The notes: generated from the letters alone by a model not told the origin. Shown: positions 1 through 10,404, numbered from the stretch's first letter. The stretch is 64,000 nucleotides of DNA from Pseudomonas lactis (GCF_001439845.1 NZ_JYLO01000003.1:62001-126000), one strand, 5' to 3'. Translations and numbers: made by a program.

Positions 1-2462
1 CGGGCCACGTGCACCATTTCATCCAGGGACGGCGTGATCAGGCCGGACAGGCCAATGATGTCGCACTTCTGCTCCTTGGCCACTTGCAGGATTTTTTCCG
101 CCGGCACCATCACGCCCAGGTCGACGATGTCATAGCCGTTGCAACCGAGTACCACGCCAACGATGTTCTTGCCGATGTCATGCACGTCGCCCTTGACCGT
201 GGCCATCAGGATCTTGCCCTTGGCTTCGGGCTTGTCGCCTTTTTCCAGCTCGATGAACGGGATCAAGTGCGCCACCGCCTGCTTCATCACGCGGGCGGAT
301 TTCACCACCTGGGGCAGGAACATCTTACCGGCGCCAAACAGGTCGCCGACGATGTTCATGCCCGACATCAGCGGGCCTTCGATCACTTCGATCGGGCGCG
401 CAAACGACAGGCGCGATTCCTCGGTGTCTTCAACGATGTGCGTGGTGATGCCCTTGACCAGTGCGTGTTCCAGGCGCTTGTTGACGTCCCAGCCACGCCA
501 TTCCTCGGTCTCGGCTTCCTTGACGCTGCCGTCGCCCTTGTACTTGTCGGCAATCGCCAGCAAGGCGTCGGTGCCGTCCGGCGTGCGGTTGAGCACCACG
601 TCTTCCACGGCGTCACGCAGCTCGACGGGGATCTGGTCGTAGATCTCCAACTGGCCGGCGTTGACGATGCCCATGGTCAGGCCCGCGCGGATCGCATGCA
701 GCAGGAACACCGAGTGGATCGCCTCGCGCACCGGGTTGTTGCCACGGAACGAGAACGACACGTTGGACACGCCACCGGAGGTCAGCGCGTAGGGCAGTTC
801 GTCACGGATATAGGCACAGGCGTTGATGAAGTCGACGGCGTAGTTGTTGTGCTCTTCGATACCGGTGGCGACCGCGAAGATGTTCGGGTCGAAGATGATG
901 TCTTCCGGCGGGAAGCCGACTTCATCGACCAGGATGTCGTAGGAGCGTTTACAGATTTCTTTCTTGCGCGCTTCGGTGTCGGCCTGGCCGGCTTCGTCGA
1001 AAGCCATCACCACCACCGCGGCGCCGTAGCGCTTGCACAGCTTGGCGTGATGAATGAACTGCTCCACGCCTTCCTTCATGCTGATGGAGTTGACGATGCC
1101 CTTGCCCTGGATGCATTTGAGGCCGGCTTCGATCACTTCCCACTTGGAGGAGTCGATCATGATCGGCACGCGGGAGATGTCTGGCTCGCCGGCAATCAGA
1201 TTAAGGAAGGTCACCATGGCCTTCTTCGAATCCAGCATGCCTTCGTCCATGTTGATGTCGATCACCTGGGCGCCGGCTTCCACCTGCTGCAGGGCAACTT
1301 CAAGGGCTTCGGTGTAGTTGTCTTCACGGATCAGGCGGGCGAACTTGGCCGAGCCGGTAATGTTGGTGCGCTCGCCGACGTTGACGAACAACGAACTGCG
1401 GTCGATGGTGAACGGCTCCAGGCCCGACAGGCGGCAGGCCTTTGGAATCTCCGGAATCGGGCGTGGCGCATAACCGGCCACGGCCTTGGCGATGGCTTCG
1501 ATATGCCCTGGCGTGGTGCCGCAGCAACCGCCGACGATGTTCAGGAAGCCGCTTTGGGCGAACTCTTCAATGACTTTGGCGGTTTGCGACGGCAGTTCGT
1601 CGTACTCGCCGAACTCGTTGGGCAGGCCCGCGTTGGGGTGCGCCGACACATGGGTGTTGGCCTTGTTCGACAACTCTTCCAGGTAGGGGCGCAGCTCGCT
1701 GGCACCCAGGGCGCAGTTCAAGCCGACCGAGATCGGCTTGGCGTGGGCCACGGAGTTCCAGAACGCTTCGGTGGTCTGGCCCGACAGGGTACGGCCGGAG
1801 GCGTCGGTGATGGTGCCGGAAATCATGATCGGCAGTTCGATACCCAGGGTTTCGAACACGCCTTGCACGGCGAAGATCGCGGCCTTGGCGTTGAGGGTGT
1901 CGAAGATGGTTTCGATCAGGATCAGGTCGGCGCCGCCTTCGATCAGGCCCTGGGTGGCCTCGGTGTAGTTTTCCACCAGTTCATCGAAGGTGACGTTGCG
2001 GTAGCCAGGGTTGTTCACGTCTGGCGACAGCGAACAGGTGCGGCTGGTGGGGCCCAGCACGCCGGCCACGAAGCGCGGCTTGGCCGGGTTTTCGTGGGTT
2101 TTGGCGTCGGCGATTTTACGTGCCAGGCGCGCGCCTTCCACGTTCAGTTCATACGCCAGCTCTTCCATGCCGTAGTCGGCCATGGAGATGCGCGTGGCGT
2201 TGAAGGTGTTGGTTTCCAGAATGTCGGCGCCAGCGTCCAGGTACGCCTTCTCGATGCCGCCAATCACGTCGGGACGGGTGAGCACCAGCAAGTCGTTGTT
2301 GCCCTTGACGTCGCTCGGCCAATCGGCGAAGCGTTTGCCACGGTAGTCCTGCTCCTCGAGCTTATAGCTCTGGATCATCGTGCCCATGCCACCGTCCAAG
2401 ATCAGGATACGTTCCTTGAGGGCGTGGTGAAGGGCTTGCAGACGAACGCTTCGGTCGGACAT
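1..2462 (-). CDS. metH: Methionine synthase, cobalamin-dependent (3' end beyond window)
   Basis: Transfers a methyl group from methyltetrahydrofolate to homocysteine through enzyme-bound cobalamin, in the cytoplasm. About 820 of the usual ~1230 residues are in the window. The N-terminus starts [13 protein letters not shown] and runs into the homocysteine-binding barrel, with zinc cysteines in GLNCALG and GGCCGTTP. Next comes the pterin-binding domain ([21 protein letters not shown]). The cobalamin module follows, with [11 protein letters not shown], whose histidine at about residue 761 is the lower cobalt ligand. The AdoMet reactivation domain lies outside the window. Start is the ATG at 2460-2462. 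It is divergent from cti. The many cobalamin genes downstream fit a cell that makes the cofactor this enzyme needs. The identification is very secure. Confidence 0.97.
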   Translation of the reverse strand, partial: MSDRSVRLQALHHALKERILILDGGMGTMIQSYKLEEQDYRGKRFADWPSDVKGNNDLLVLTRPDVIGGIEKAYLDAGADILETNTFNATRISMADYGMEELAYELNVEGARLARKIADAKTHENPAKPRFVAGVLGPTSRTCSLSPDVNNPGYRNVTFDELVENYTEATQGLIEGGADLILIETIFDTLNAKAAIFAVQGVFETLGIELPIMISGTITDASGRTLSGQTTEAFWNSVAHAKPISVGLNCALGASELRPYLEELSNKANTHVSAHPNAGLPNEFGEYDELPSQTAKVIEEFAQSGFLNIVGGCCGTTPGHIEAIAKAVAGYAPRPIPEIPKACRLSGLEPFTIDRSSLFVNVGERTNITGSAKFARLIREDNYTEALEVALQQVEAGAQVIDINMDEGMLDSKKAMVTFLNLIAGEPDISRVPIMIDSSKWEVIEAGLKCIQGKGIVNSISMKEGVEQFIHHAKLCKRYGAAVVVMAFDEAGQADTEARKKEICKRSYDILVDEVGFPPEDIIFDPNIFAVATGIEEHNNYAVDFINACAYIRDELPYALTSGGVSNVSFSFRGNNPVREAIHSVFLLHAIRAGLTMGIVNAGQLEIYDQIPVELRDAVEDVVLNRTPDGTDALLAIADKYKGDGSVKEAETEEWRGWDVNKRLEHALVKGITTHIVEDTEESRLSFARPIEVIEGPLMSGMNIVGDLFGAGKMFLPQVVKSARVMKQAVAHLIPFIELEKGDKPEAKGKILMATVKGDVHDIGKNIVGVVLGCNGYDIVDLGVMVPAEKILQVAKEQKCDIIGLSGLITPSLDEMVHVA

Positions 2463-2628
2463 GGGACTACTCTGGTCAGGCATTTCGGAGGGCGTGAATC
2501 ATAACAAACCTGCGGGCTTTTGGAGCATGTAGAGGTTTTGCATGAATATCGCTCATGTTGCTGGGGTGCATGGCCCGGTAGAATCACGCCACTTCAAACA
2601 CCGCACGCCTTGAATCGGGACCGGATAC

Positions 2629-4920
2629 ATGTCACTTCGTTTAATCGTCAGCGCCGCCCTGGCCTTGATAGCCAGCAGCGCTCAGGCGGCAGGTCCCGCT
2701 TCGGCGATTTCCTACACCCGCGACATCCAACCCATCTTTACTGAAAAATGCGTGGCCTGCCATGCCTGCTATGACTCCGCCTGCCAGCTCAACCTGGGCA
2801 GTGCCGAAGGCGCAGCGCGGGGTGCAAGCAAAATGCCGGTGTATGACGGCGAGCGCAGCCAGGCCACGCCCACCACCCGCTTGTTTTATGACGCATTCGG
2901 TAAACAGGCGTGGCAGCAGAAGGGCTTCTATTCGGTGCTGGACGCCCAGGGCAGCCAGGCTGCGCTGATGGCGCGCATGCTGGAGCTGGGGCACAACGCG
3001 CCGCTGGCGCCCAATGCCAAGCTGCCCGACAACATTGTGCTGGGGCTCAACCGCGAAAACATGTGCGCGACGCCCGGCGAGTTCAATGCCTATGCCGGCG
3101 CTCACCCCAAGGAAGGCATGCCGCTGGCGGTTACCGGCCTGACCGACCAGCAATACCAGACGTTGCAACGCTGGCTGGCCTCCGGTGCGCCAATTGATGA
3201 GCAAGGCTTGGCACCCAGCGCCAAGGAAGCCCTGCAAGTGCAGCAGTGGGAAAACCTGTTCAACCAGCCGGGCGCCCGGCAAAGCCTGGTGGCGCGCTGG
3301 TTGTTCGAGCATTTGTTCCTGGCACATATCTATTTCGAGAACGGCGAGCCGGGGCATTACTTCCAGTGGGTGCGTTCGCGCACGCCCAGTGGCCAGCCGA
3401 TTGACCTGATCGCCACCCGTCGCCCCAACGACGACCCGGGCACCCAGGTGTATTACCGCCTGTGGCCGGTGCAGGGTGTGATCGTGCATAAAACCCACAT
3501 CACCTATCCGTTCAGTGCCCAGAAGATGGCGCGGATCAAGGCATTGTTCTACGCCGGCGACTGGCAGGCCACGGCCTTGCCAGGCTACGGCCCTGGCAGC
3601 CGTGCCAACCCGTTCGCGACATTCGAAGCGATCCCGGCCAAAGCGCGCTACCAATTCATGCTTGATAACGCCGAGTACTTCGTGCGTACCTTCATTCGCG
3701 GGCCGGTGTGCCGTGGCCAGATCGCCACGGATGTGATCCGCGATAACTTCTGGACGCTGTTCCAGGACCCCGACCACGACCTGTACATCACCGATGCGCG
3801 CTATCGCGGCCAGGCCACGCCGTTGCTGGCCATGCCCGGGCAGAATGACGATGTGGGCAGCGTGCTGAGCCTGTGGCTGGCCTATCGCGACAAGCGCAAC
3901 CAGTACGAAGCCCTGCGCCGTGACAACTACGCAGACCTGCCGGCGCCGAGCTGGTCAACGCTGTGGGCGGGCAATGACAACGCCTTGTTGAGTATTTTCC
4001 GCCATTTCGACAGCGCCTCGGTGACCAAGGGCCTGATTGGCGAGGTCCCGCAGACGATGTGGCTGTTCGACTACCCACTGCTGGAACGCACCTATTATCA
4101 GTTGGCGGTGAATTTCGATGTGTTCGGCAACGTCTCGCACCAGGCCCAGACCCGGCTGTATTTCGACCTGATCCGCAACGGCGCCGAGCAGAACTTCCTG
4201 CGCTTGATGCCAGCGGATACCCGCGAAGACTTCATGGACGACTGGTACCAGAACAGCGGCAAGCTCAAGTTGTGGCTGGACTACGAGGCGATTGACGATG
4301 ACAAGGCCAGTGGTTTGCACCTGAGCGAGAAGGACCCCAAGCGTGACTTCGCCGACCAGTTGCTGACCCGCTACGGCCATTTGAACGCCAGCCCCGACCC
4401 GATCAACCGCTGCAGCGGCGCGTTCTGCTCCCGCGACGGCATTGACCCGGCCTTGCAGGATGCCGAGCAAGCCCTGAGCCGCCTGACCTCGCGCCCGGCG
4501 GCGGGGCTCAAGGTGATCGAGCAATTGCCCGAAGCCACCATGCTGCGTATCGAAACCGCCAGCGGCAAGCGCGAGGTCTACAGCCTGCTGCGCAACCGTG
4601 CCCACAGTAACGTGGCGTTCCTGCTGGGTGAGGCGTATCGCTATCAGCCGGGCCTGGACACGGTGACCATTTACCCTGGCGTGCTCAGCAGCTACCCGAA
4701 CTTCATGTTCAATATTCCCGCCCGGCAAGTGCCTGAGTTTGTCGCGCAGATGGAGCAGGCCAAGGACGCCAAGAGCTTCGAGAAAATCGTCGACCGCTGG
4801 GGTGTGCGCCGCAGTCACCCGCTGTTCTGGCAGTACTTCCACGACTTGTCGCAATACATCCACGAAACCACGCCGGTGGAAGAGGGCGTATTGGACATGA
4901 ACCGCTATGAGAACCTATAA
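2629..4920 (+). CDS. cti: Fatty acid cis-trans isomerase
   Basis: Periplasmic haem protein that converts cis-unsaturated membrane fatty acids to trans isomers, a rapid solvent and heat-stress response of Pseudomonas. The 763 residues match the family length (about 766). There is a cleavable signal peptide (residues 1-20, ending SSAQA) and a c-type haem site CVACH at residues 41-45, followed by further Cys residues (HACYDSACQ). Cti is usually constitutive and controlled by substrate access, and no obvious operator is visible in the 166-bp divergent gap to metH. It is transcribed alone, with the acyltransferase 82 bp further on. Alternatives are unlikely given the haem motif and overall match. 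Confidence 0.95.
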   Translation: MSLRLIVSAALALIASSAQAAGPASAISYTRDIQPIFTEKCVACHACYDSACQLNLGSAEGAARGASKMPVYDGERSQATPTTRLFYDAFGKQAWQQKGFYSVLDAQGSQAALMARMLELGHNAPLAPNAKLPDNIVLGLNRENMCATPGEFNAYAGAHPKEGMPLAVTGLTDQQYQTLQRWLASGAPIDEQGLAPSAKEALQVQQWENLFNQPGARQSLVARWLFEHLFLAHIYFENGEPGHYFQWVRSRTPSGQPIDLIATRRPNDDPGTQVYYRLWPVQGVIVHKTHITYPFSAQKMARIKALFYAGDWQATALPGYGPGSRANPFATFEAIPAKARYQFMLDNAEYFVRTFIRGPVCRGQIATDVIRDNFWTLFQDPDHDLYITDARYRGQATPLLAMPGQNDDVGSVLSLWLAYRDKRNQYEALRRDNYADLPAPSWSTLWAGNDNALLSIFRHFDSASVTKGLIGEVPQTMWLFDYPLLERTYYQLAVNFDVFGNVSHQAQTRLYFDLIRNGAEQNFLRLMPADTREDFMDDWYQNSGKLKLWLDYEAIDDDKASGLHLSEKDPKRDFADQLLTRYGHLNASPDPINRCSGAFCSRDGIDPALQDAEQALSRLTSRPAAGLKVIEQLPEATMLRIETASGKREVYSLLRNRAHSNVAFLLGEAYRYQPGLDTVTIYPGVLSSYPNFMFNIPARQVPEFVAQMEQAKDAKSFEKIVDRWGVRRSHPLFWQYFHDLSQYIHETTPVEEGVLDMNRYENL

Positions 4921-5002
4921 CTACAGCTATTGATCCGGTCATTTCTCCACGCGGGGGCTGAAGCAGTCGGATATCTACCTACGGACTGGAAAGGGGATGC
5001 CG

Positions 5003-6028
5003 ATGTTGATTTCAGTGCAGTTGCTGCGCGCGTTGGCGGCATGGCTGGTGGTGGGGCACCACGTCATGCAGCTGTTTTTCAACTTTGAGGCCCACAACGC
5101 GCTGGAGGACCTGTTAGTGGAAAAAGGCGGCGCTGGCGTGGATGTGTTCTTCGTCATCAGCGGCTTGGTGATTTTCCTCGCAAGTGCCGATAAAGCGCTG
5201 ACACCTTGGCGCTTTATGCTCATGCGCCTGGCCAGGATTGCTCCGGCTTATTGGTTCTATACGTTGCTGTTGGCCTTGCTGGTGATGGCCATGCCCTCGA
5301 TGTTTCCAGACGTTCAGCTCGAACTGAGCCATGTACTTTTGTCGATGCTCTTTATCCCCGCGCAGAACCCGGCGGGCTATGGCGTCTATCCACTGCTGGA
5401 TGTTGGCTGGACGCTGAATTTCGAGATGCTGTTCTACTGTCTGTTTGCTGTTGCGCTGCTGGTGCGTGAAGCCTATCGGCTATGGGTAGTGGCCGTGTTG
5501 TTGTACCTGGTGTGTTATGTCATTGGCCCCTTCTTTGACTTGGCCGACGGGTTTTACCGCAATGACATTGTGCTGGAGTTCCTCATGGGCGTGGTGATCG
5601 GCATGCTGTACCGCCGTGGCCTGTGTCGGGCCAGGCCGTGGCTGGCGTTGCTGGGTATCGTGGCGGCGCTGGCGGCGATTTATCAGGGCGCGGATGTCCC
5701 CCGCGCATTGGAGTGGGGCGTGCCCAGCGCCGTGCTGGTGATCAGTTGTGTGGCGCTGGAGCCGTACTTCCACGGCTCGCGCTTTATAAAAATGCTGGGG
5801 GACTGCTCCTACTCGGTATACCTGCTTCATGTACTGGTGTTGTGCGCTGGACGCTGGGCCATCGAGCATCGTGGGGTAGGCCCCTACACCATGGTGCCTG
5901 TCTGCATCGTCGTCATCGCGCTCGGTGCATTTTTCAGCTACCAGGTGTTGGAGAAGGGCACGCATCGCCGGATCAAGCATTGGTTCGGCCTAGATGAGTC
6001 GATGCCCTTTTCCAGGCAAAGGCACTAG
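5003..6028 (+). CDS. Acyltransferase family 3 membrane protein
   Basis: Integral-membrane acyltransferase of the type that O-acetylates or acylates surface polysaccharides or lipids. The N-terminus LISVQLLRALAAWLVVGHH carries the family Arg and the His pair, followed by GVDVFFVISGLVIF and about ten hydrophobic segments. The protein is about 341 aa. Two ATGs compete: the first, at 4997, directly abuts the AAGGGG Shine-Dalgarno. The second, at 5003, sits at a normal distance from it and is chosen here. The acceptor substrate cannot be told from sequence: there are no glycosyltransferase neighbours. Its 3' end faces the SET/toxin-like gene. Confidence 0.85.
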   Translation: MLISVQLLRALAAWLVVGHHVMQLFFNFEAHNALEDLLVEKGGAGVDVFFVISGLVIFLASADKALTPWRFMLMRLARIAPAYWFYTLLLALLVMAMPSMFPDVQLELSHVLLSMLFIPAQNPAGYGVYPLLDVGWTLNFEMLFYCLFAVALLVREAYRLWVVAVLLYLVCYVIGPFFDLADGFYRNDIVLEFLMGVVIGMLYRRGLCRARPWLALLGIVAALAAIYQGADVPRALEWGVPSAVLVISCVALEPYFHGSRFIKMLGDCSYSVYLLHVLVLCAGRWAIEHRGVGPYTMVPVCIVVIALGAFFSYQVLEKGTHRRIKHWFGLDESMPFSRQRH

Positions 6029-6049
6029 GACTGCCGCCTGGGGTGGGGT

Positions 6050-6334
6050 TCAAGGCCTTATGTACTTCCAGTAGGCCTTGCCGTAGTCCATCAGCAACTC
6101 GGTCCCGGCAGGGATATCTCGCCAAGCGATTAAAAACACCATGTAGTTGCCTACATACAGGGCGCCGACATTTTCGATGCCCACGTCGGGCAGGTTCGGC
6201 ACCTTGACCGCATTGATCAGGCTCAGCGTATTGCTGTTGCCGTGGCCGCTGATGGTCGCGCCTTGAGTGTGGGTCTGGAATAGATACGTACCGACAGCCG
6301 CCTCGCCTTTTTCCAGGATCTCGGTATTGATGGG
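6050..6334 (-). other. Out-of-frame C-terminal half of the SET domain
   Basis: Reading the minus strand one frame away from the preceding gene gives an open continuation ending at the TGA at 6050-6052. It contains GNSNTLSLINAVKVPN, VGALYVGNYMVFLIAWRDI and PAGTELLMDYGKAYW. These match the second half of SET methyltransferases: the N-x-x-P-N pseudoknot strand, and the G-x-E-L-x-x-D-Y-G-x-x-Y motif with the catalytic Tyr. The join lies at a run of five C (plus-strand G at 6332-6336). Six C would give one uninterrupted protein of 1451 aa from the 10404 start. Whether this is a genuine mutation or a sequencing error cannot be decided here. Confidence 0.8.
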
Positions 6335-9300
6335 GGCTGATCCAGATGCAGTTTGCCCGTGTACGGCCCAAGCACGTCGAAACGCTTAATATCGGTTCTG
6401 GCCACCACCGACAGGCCGCGCTCCGGGCCATCCGCCAGTTTCCTGACCTCCACCAGGCGATCAAGCCGACGATGATGGCTGCCCTCCTTGGAAATCCATT
6501 CACGAATACTTTTGGTCGCGGCTTCCTTGACTTCAACATGTTGCAGGCCGGTGAACTCGTCAAAAAAACGGTTGGCGTCGGTAATCTCGATGCTGTGCAG
6601 CGGGCCTTCAAGCTCAAGGGTCAAACTGCGCCTGATGTCTGTCGGGTCCTGCAGGATCGGTGCGTTATTGTTGATTTTATGATCAAAGGACGCCGTGATC
6701 GAGCTGGAGCGGCGCCGGGTGGATACCGCGTCCTCTTCCAGGCGTGGGCGTTTTGAGCTGCCGGGCGTGGGCGGCGCGGGGCGTTTCCTGGCTACCGGCT
6801 GGTCCTGGGGGCTTCTTTGTCCGAATAGCCACCTGTCTTTGCCGGCACGGGTCATGCTGCCATTGTCGTTGACGTAGCTGCTCCAGATGACGGGGTTGAG
6901 GTTGTTCTGTTCGACAAACGCGCGCATGGATACCTTTGAGTTGGCGGCGTTGTAGTGCTTGTTCCACGCATCCAGGTGCTCGGGTTTGAGGTCGTCGAAT
7001 TCCTCGCCGCGCGCATATTTGGCGAGCACTTTGCCCGGCGCTCGGTAGCTGCCATCCAGGTTTACGTACTCGGCGAAGGCCACCGGGTCCAGATTATGAT
7101 CGGCGGCAAATCCTTCGAGGGTGAGACTGTTGCGCTCGCGTTGGGATGCCTTGCTCCAGCGCTCCAGATGATCGTAGGTGACGCTGGTACGGGCGGTTCC
7201 CGCACGGTCGAGCATCTGTTGCCCTCTGCGCGTCAGGGTGTTGCGGGTGCTGACAAACTGCCGAAAGGCGTTGGGGTCCAGGTTGTAAGTATTGACGAAG
7301 GTGTCCATGGTTTTTTTCAGGGCGTCTTCGCTGGCCTCGGTCCATTTCAACAGCACCGATGGCGTTACCACGCTGGGTGCATCCGGCGCGCCGCCTGTCA
7401 GTTTTATCTGGCCTGAGTACCAATGTCCGGGCTCTACCGAGGACAGCGTGATCGACAAGTCCCGGTTGGTTTTGGGATTGACCAGGACAATGGAAAAGCT
7501 GTTGTCGGCGCCAGCGGCGGCTTCCTGGATAAAGCCATAGGAGTTGTCGCGGATCTGGTACACCGCGATCTTGCCTTTATCATCAATATTGCAGATATAT
7601 TTCTGGTTGTAGTCCACTCGGGAGAAGATCCCGCGTGCGTCGGGCTTAAGGCCACGGATCAACTCGGGGTCGACCGCGTATCGACGGATCAGCGGGCTGC
7701 TATTGCTGATCACCGTGATCGGCTCTCGATAGCGCGGCCCGAAGGCTTTATTGGAGGCCGTATCTATCAAGCGATAGTCGGGGGCGTCGAGGCTGCCGAC
7801 GTTGCGCATCGGGATGTTGGCGAAGCCGTCGACGGTAAACAGTTTGTCCCCCGTCTGCAGTGGCTTCCAGGTGCCAGGGTCGACCGAGCGCATGTGCCGG
7901 GCGGCGATGGTCCCATCCCGCAGTTGGGCAATACCGCGTTGTGCCTGGCGCATCAAGCCGCGGCCCAGCTTGAGCAGGCCGAAACGTGCCAGTCTGAGCA
8001 GGCTGGGCAGGGCGGCCAAGGGGTTGAGTTCCTGCAGGGTGGCAATCACCAGCTTTCCCGTGAGCTTCGCCAGTTTTGGCAGCGCCAGGCGCAGCCCGGT
8101 TTTACCGGCCTGAATAGCCAGGCGGGCAGAGCCGGACACATATCGGCCGACCGGCAAGGCGAAAAGCACGATGTCGATGAACAGGCTGGCGACGCCGGAC
8201 TTGATGCGCTGGGGGTCGCCGGAGCCGATGTCGTCGATACCGCCCCAGAACGGCAGAAAAATCTTGCCCCAGAAGGCGAGGTCTTCGAGCACTTCAGCGC
8301 CGATGTCCACCTCCCGCGTGGCGTTACGGGTTTTTTCCAGCAGGGCTGCTTCGTCACAGAAAAACAGCTCGCGGGCGATCATGCTCGCCAGCCTTTCACT
8401 GCGTGGCGCATACAGTGTGTTGGGCTGCAACGATGACGCGCGCGCCAAGGCGGTTTTGATACCAGGCAAGGTCTCGCCGACTTGCTCAACGATCAACTCA
8501 GCCTTTTTGCCTGGCGTGGGCGCTTTGTTCTCGCGGTAGGCTTGCCGGTCAAAGGGCACTTCGGTGGCCAATCTGTATTTACACCAGCTCATTGCGTCTC
8601 GTAGCTCTACCACTTTGCCGTTCAGTGGCAGAGTCTTGATGTCTTTACGGTGACGGATCACGCCGGCGAAGGGGAACACTTCGATGTAGGTGGCTTGAAA
8701 GGGCGAGCGGGGCTTGACGATGCGCAGGATGAAACCTGCCCGGTAACGCACGGCATCGGTCTTGCGCTGGGTTTCATACTCGATAGGCACCTTGTCCAGC
8801 GCTTCTCTCAAGGAGTACACGGTGATCTCGTCCTGATTCACATCCAGGGTCGCACTGCCAAGGTGCGCAAGCAATGACTTGATCAGGGTTTTATAGGCGT
8901 TTTTCGGCTGTTCGAGGGCCTCGCGGAAGGTCTTGTCGTATTCCGAGTCCGACGCATAGCGCCAGCGCCCGGGCAGGTCGAGCGCAAGGCCCTGAATCGC
9001 GTTGAACATTTCGTATTCATGCTGCTCCAGTGCGGTGACAGCTTGAGTCAGCTCATCGCGGGTAGGGCCTGACGTTCGGCTGGCGATCAAGCCATTGGCC
9101 TGCGCCCATTGGACCGTGGGGCCGAGCCTCGCGGCGGCGACCAAGGCCTGCTGTTCAACGTTATCGCCACTGGCGCGAAAATGTTCCGCCGCCAGGTTGA
9201 GCAACTGCTCGAAGCTCATCTGGCGCGATGAGCCGGGTGCAAGCGCTTCGGCCAGCAGGAAACCGCTTCTGAAATTGACCCAGGTACTGCTGGCGGCGTA

Positions 9301-10404
9301 CGGCAGGTCATCGGGGATATCAGCCACCCACACTTCGCTGGCCACATTGGCCTTGACGACGCACACCGCCAATTGCGCCGCGGCAGGGCTGATCGACAAG
9401 CTGTGTTCATAACGGCTGATCAAGGAGTGGCGGATCGACGAGTAAGACGCCCCAGGCTCGATAAATAACTTCAATTCGTTATCCATCGGCGACTCGGTGT
9501 TGGGCATGATCGTGAGCCACAGCGCTCGCCACAGCAATTTCACCCGCACCGGTTGGGGGCAGATTTCGTCCTTCTGGCTGCCATACCAGTCCAGTGCCTT
9601 GGCGATTCGTTCGCCCAGCGCCAGGTTGTCGGGGCTATTGAGAAGCTGTTCAAGCAGGACGGTTGGCGTGGTGGTGAGCATGGCCTGCTGTGAGGCGGTG
9701 AACGTTTCGGGCAATACCTGGCGGAACAGCGATTGTCGGGTGTGTGTTTCGATCTCGCGGATAACCTCCTTGATCTTCTGGTCGGCAGGGGCATCCAGCA
9801 CATGCTGCAAATCGCTGGGCTGCCCATCGTGGCCCAGTTTTCTCAGGGTGTGGTGTTCCTGCAAACCCTGGAGAACCGCTTTCCATTGTTCGGGGGGCTT
9901 GGGTTGCGCCGGGAGGATCGAGTAGTACTTGAGCACCAGGTCGAACCGTACCGAACCGTCGCTTTTGACGCCGTTTCCCACACGCCGGTTGATATCCAGC
10001 AACACGTCGGCGTCGATGTACCAATAGGTGGGTATATGGCGCAGGATCACCGAATGGTCGGCAATGCTGAACGTTTCGGGAGGGTCGGGTATCGGCGAGC
10101 GGGCGCTGCTGAGCAGGGTTGAGAGCAGGTCATAAAGAAAGTCCCGGCCCAGAATGGAGTCATCCCGTTCAGGTTTTTCCCGTAGGAACTGCTGGAAGTC
10201 TTCATCGGCCTCCAGTTTTGCAAGGACCCGAACGGCTTCTTTGCACTCGCGATTCAGCTCGGAGTTCAACGGGGGAAAGTAATAAAGCTCGGTGGAGGGT
10301 ACTGCCAGTGAGCTTTGTTCCGTTACAAAGTCAATCAGATGATCCAGATGCGCTTGCTGTTCAGGCAAGCCTTTGAAATAGAAACGCTGCAGCGCATTAT
10401 TCAT
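6223..10404 (-). CDS. Giant toxin/effector-like protein (DUF6543-type), SET domain cut by frameshift
   Basis: A 1393-aa protein that resembles the large 'dermonecrotic toxin domain' (DUF6543-type) proteins of Pseudomonas. Residues about 1-700 are the helical toxin-like N-terminal region. About 711-751 is hydrophobic (FLPFWGGIDDIGSGDPQRI, SLFIDIVLFALPVGRYVSG) and could insert in a membrane. About 1017-1200 holds three ~65-aa repeats (NLDPxxFxxYV...G..TR.GK). About 1204-1223 is a basic bipartite motif (RKRP...SKRPRLEE) like a nuclear localisation signal. From about 1320 a SET domain begins (GLSVVARTDIKRF..., YTGKL). The frame then runs into 30-odd nonsense residues and stops. The ATG at 10404 is chosen over 10422 because GAGGAT lies just upstream. 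No signal peptide or secretion genes are adjacent. The toxin family assignment is from recognition; function is inferred. Confidence 0.7.
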   Translation of the reverse strand: MNNALQRFYFKGLPEQQAHLDHLIDFVTEQSSLAVPSTELYYFPPLNSELNRECKEAVRVLAKLEADEDFQQFLREKPERDDSILGRDFLYDLLSTLLSSARSPIPDPPETFSIADHSVILRHIPTYWYIDADVLLDINRRVGNGVKSDGSVRFDLVLKYYSILPAQPKPPEQWKAVLQGLQEHHTLRKLGHDGQPSDLQHVLDAPADQKIKEVIREIETHTRQSLFRQVLPETFTASQQAMLTTTPTVLLEQLLNSPDNLALGERIAKALDWYGSQKDEICPQPVRVKLLWRALWLTIMPNTESPMDNELKLFIEPGASYSSIRHSLISRYEHSLSISPAAAQLAVCVVKANVASEVWVADIPDDLPYAASSTWVNFRSGFLLAEALAPGSSRQMSFEQLLNLAAEHFRASGDNVEQQALVAAARLGPTVQWAQANGLIASRTSGPTRDELTQAVTALEQHEYEMFNAIQGLALDLPGRWRYASDSEYDKTFREALEQPKNAYKTLIKSLLAHLGSATLDVNQDEITVYSLREALDKVPIEYETQRKTDAVRYRAGFILRIVKPRSPFQATYIEVFPFAGVIRHRKDIKTLPLNGKVVELRDAMSWCKYRLATEVPFDRQAYRENKAPTPGKKAELIVEQVGETLPGIKTALARASSLQPNTLYAPRSERLASMIARELFFCDEAALLEKTRNATREVDIGAEVLEDLAFWGKIFLPFWGGIDDIGSGDPQRIKSGVASLFIDIVLFALPVGRYVSGSARLAIQAGKTGLRLALPKLAKLTGKLVIATLQELNPLAALPSLLRLARFGLLKLGRGLMRQAQRGIAQLRDGTIAARHMRSVDPGTWKPLQTGDKLFTVDGFANIPMRNVGSLDAPDYRLIDTASNKAFGPRYREPITVISNSSPLIRRYAVDPELIRGLKPDARGIFSRVDYNQKYICNIDDKGKIAVYQIRDNSYGFIQEAAAGADNSFSIVLVNPKTNRDLSITLSSVEPGHWYSGQIKLTGGAPDAPSVVTPSVLLKWTEASEDALKKTMDTFVNTYNLDPNAFRQFVSTRNTLTRRGQQMLDRAGTARTSVTYDHLERWSKASQRERNSLTLEGFAADHNLDPVAFAEYVNLDGSYRAPGKVLAKYARGEEFDDLKPEHLDAWNKHYNAANSKVSMRAFVEQNNLNPVIWSSYVNDNGSMTRAGKDRWLFGQRSPQDQPVARKRPAPPTPGSSKRPRLEEDAVSTRRRSSSITASFDHKINNNAPILQDPTDIRRSLTLELEGPLHSIEITDANRFFDEFTGLQHVEVKEAATKSIREWISKEGSHHRRLDRLVEVRKLADGPERGLSVVARTDIKRFDVLGPYTGKLHLDQPPSIPRSWKKARRLSVRIYSRPTLKARPSAATATAIR

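Noticed and set aside
9..2504. 831-aa plus-strand reading frame
   Set aside because: It is the mirror of metH: the minus strand encodes an unmistakable methionine synthase, and this frame is His/Gln/Asp-rich without any domain.
6332..6336. Programmed frameshift at the C5 run of the SET gene
   Set aside because: CAG CCC CCA does not form an X XXY YYZ heptamer (G CCC CCA) and no strong hairpin follows; a one-base deletion or sequencing error is simpler.
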